From Paulinella micropora (taxonomy: Eukaryota > Cercozoa > Imbricatea > Euglyphida > Paulinellidae), in contig WBZZ01005232.1 of NCBI GenBank assembly GCA_019918135.1, positions 130,001-172,500 on the forward strand: a DNA stretch of 42,500 nt, written 5' to 3'. The position numbers and the translations under genes are program-made. A model generated the notes under the pieces. That model worked only from the letters and a program-made list of their open reading frames with translations. It ran no database searches and was not told the DNA's origin. Within the stretch, counting starts at the first letter, position 1. The number at the start of each line of letters is the position of its first letter. Positions 41,936 through 42,500 of this stretch are shown here, piece after piece.

Positions 41936-42004
41936 GAGGAAGGGGAAGAGGAAGAGGAAGAGGAAGAAGAAGAGGAAGAAGAAAAAGAAGAAGAAGAAGA
42001 AGAA

Positions 42005-42036
<32 letters not shown>

Positions 42037-42050
42037 AGAACTTCTGAGAA

Positions 42051-42083
<33 letters not shown>

Positions 42084-42094
42084 AGGAAAAGGAA

Positions 42095-42129
<35 letters not shown>

Positions 42130-42153
42130 AGAAGAAGAAGAAGAAGAAGAAGA
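41936..42153 (+). repeat. GAA/GAGGAA microsatellite, right of the copia element
   Basis: Purine-only repeats except for one CTTCTG spot near 42040. Before the copia insertion it was continuous with 34177-34333. Confidence 0.95.
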
Positions 42154-42500
42154 TCATAAGGAAAGTCTCCGCCGGTGCGGGATTGAAACATTACCTATTC
42201 GGCCCCGTGCGTGTGCCCGATCAAAACATTATTCAGTCGGCTGTGTCGTTAGTTCAAGTTCTTTTATCAATATTTACTATCTAAATTCATTTTACCGGTA
42301 TCGTACAGAGTGGCTTTCAAAGGTTAACAACACTACTTAATAGCAATACTTTTGGCAAGCTTCAATTATTGTTATTATTACATAAGTTATATTATAAAAT
42401 TCTTCTCACGTATATTTACGAGTGGTAAATGTTTTATATATATTATTATTAACGGTAAAGGCAGCTCTTGTGTAAAATTTACACAGTGTCAAAAGCCTGC
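42154..42500. other. AT-rich sequence, no gene seen
   Basis: On the minus strand GGAGACTTTCCTTATG (42157-42172), also in element E, lies just before the (TTC)n tract, so this may be another retroelement 3' end with a different tail. The remaining ~320 bp are AT-rich without an ORF or repeat I can name. Confidence 0.4.

Overview
This window is eukaryotic, repeat-dominated DNA. There are spliceosomal-type splice sites, LTR retrotransposons of both the Ty3/gypsy and Ty1/copia orders, LINEs with an endonuclease-RT polyprotein, tRNA-derived SINEs, Mutator-like and Tc1/mariner-like DNA elements, and many trinucleotide microsatellites. No bacterial gene organisation is seen. The species cannot be named from sequence alone; a large-genome alga or protist is my weak guess, from the mix of elements plus a Crinkler-type NTPase gene.

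Layout. 1-1620 (+): decayed retrotransposon gag with zinc knuckles. 1806-3081: a Mutator-like element with ~170-184 bp inverted repeats and a 9-bp target duplication. 3137-4440: the left terminus of a related element, then ~106-bp tandem repeats. 4480-6643 (-): the only plausible host-type gene, a Crinkler/STAND-like P-loop NTPase followed by a PD-(D/E)XK-like domain. One intron is filled by a (TTC)n tract, and the 5' side is cut off by the tail of LINE A.

6644 to ~34175 is the most striking part. At least 14 non-LTR elements (two near full-length LINEs, one 5'-truncated LINE, nine tRNA-derived SINEs and two further families) lie head-to-tail on the minus strand. In each case the 5' end of one abuts the (TTA)n/(AAT)n tail of the next. 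Nearly all share a short core, ATGGAGGCNCATG, about 50-60 bp before the tail, which is expected if one LINE machinery mobilises them. Two insertions sit inside the (AAT)n linkers: a complete gypsy element (21848-31760; 130-bp LTRs, TSD TAAA) and a 270-bp TA-flanked MITE (33358-33627).

34334-41935 (-): a complete but decayed copia element (LTRs 184/190 bp, TSD GAGGA) inserted in a purine-rich GAA microsatellite. 41936-42500: the rest of that microsatellite and AT-rich sequence without a recognisable gene.

How the parts may work together: the LINE polyprotein (RRM-like domain, EEP endonuclease, RT, Cys/His motif) carries a C-terminal acidic patch, a VIDLT SUMO-interaction-like motif and a QxxVxxFF PCNA-box-like motif, kept in both long copies. 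It probably supplies the SINEs in trans, and preference for its own (TTA)n tails would explain the chain. The gypsy and copia elements appear non-functional: frameshifts and stop codons in both, a changed protease triad in the gypsy element, and a missing integrase front half in the copia element.
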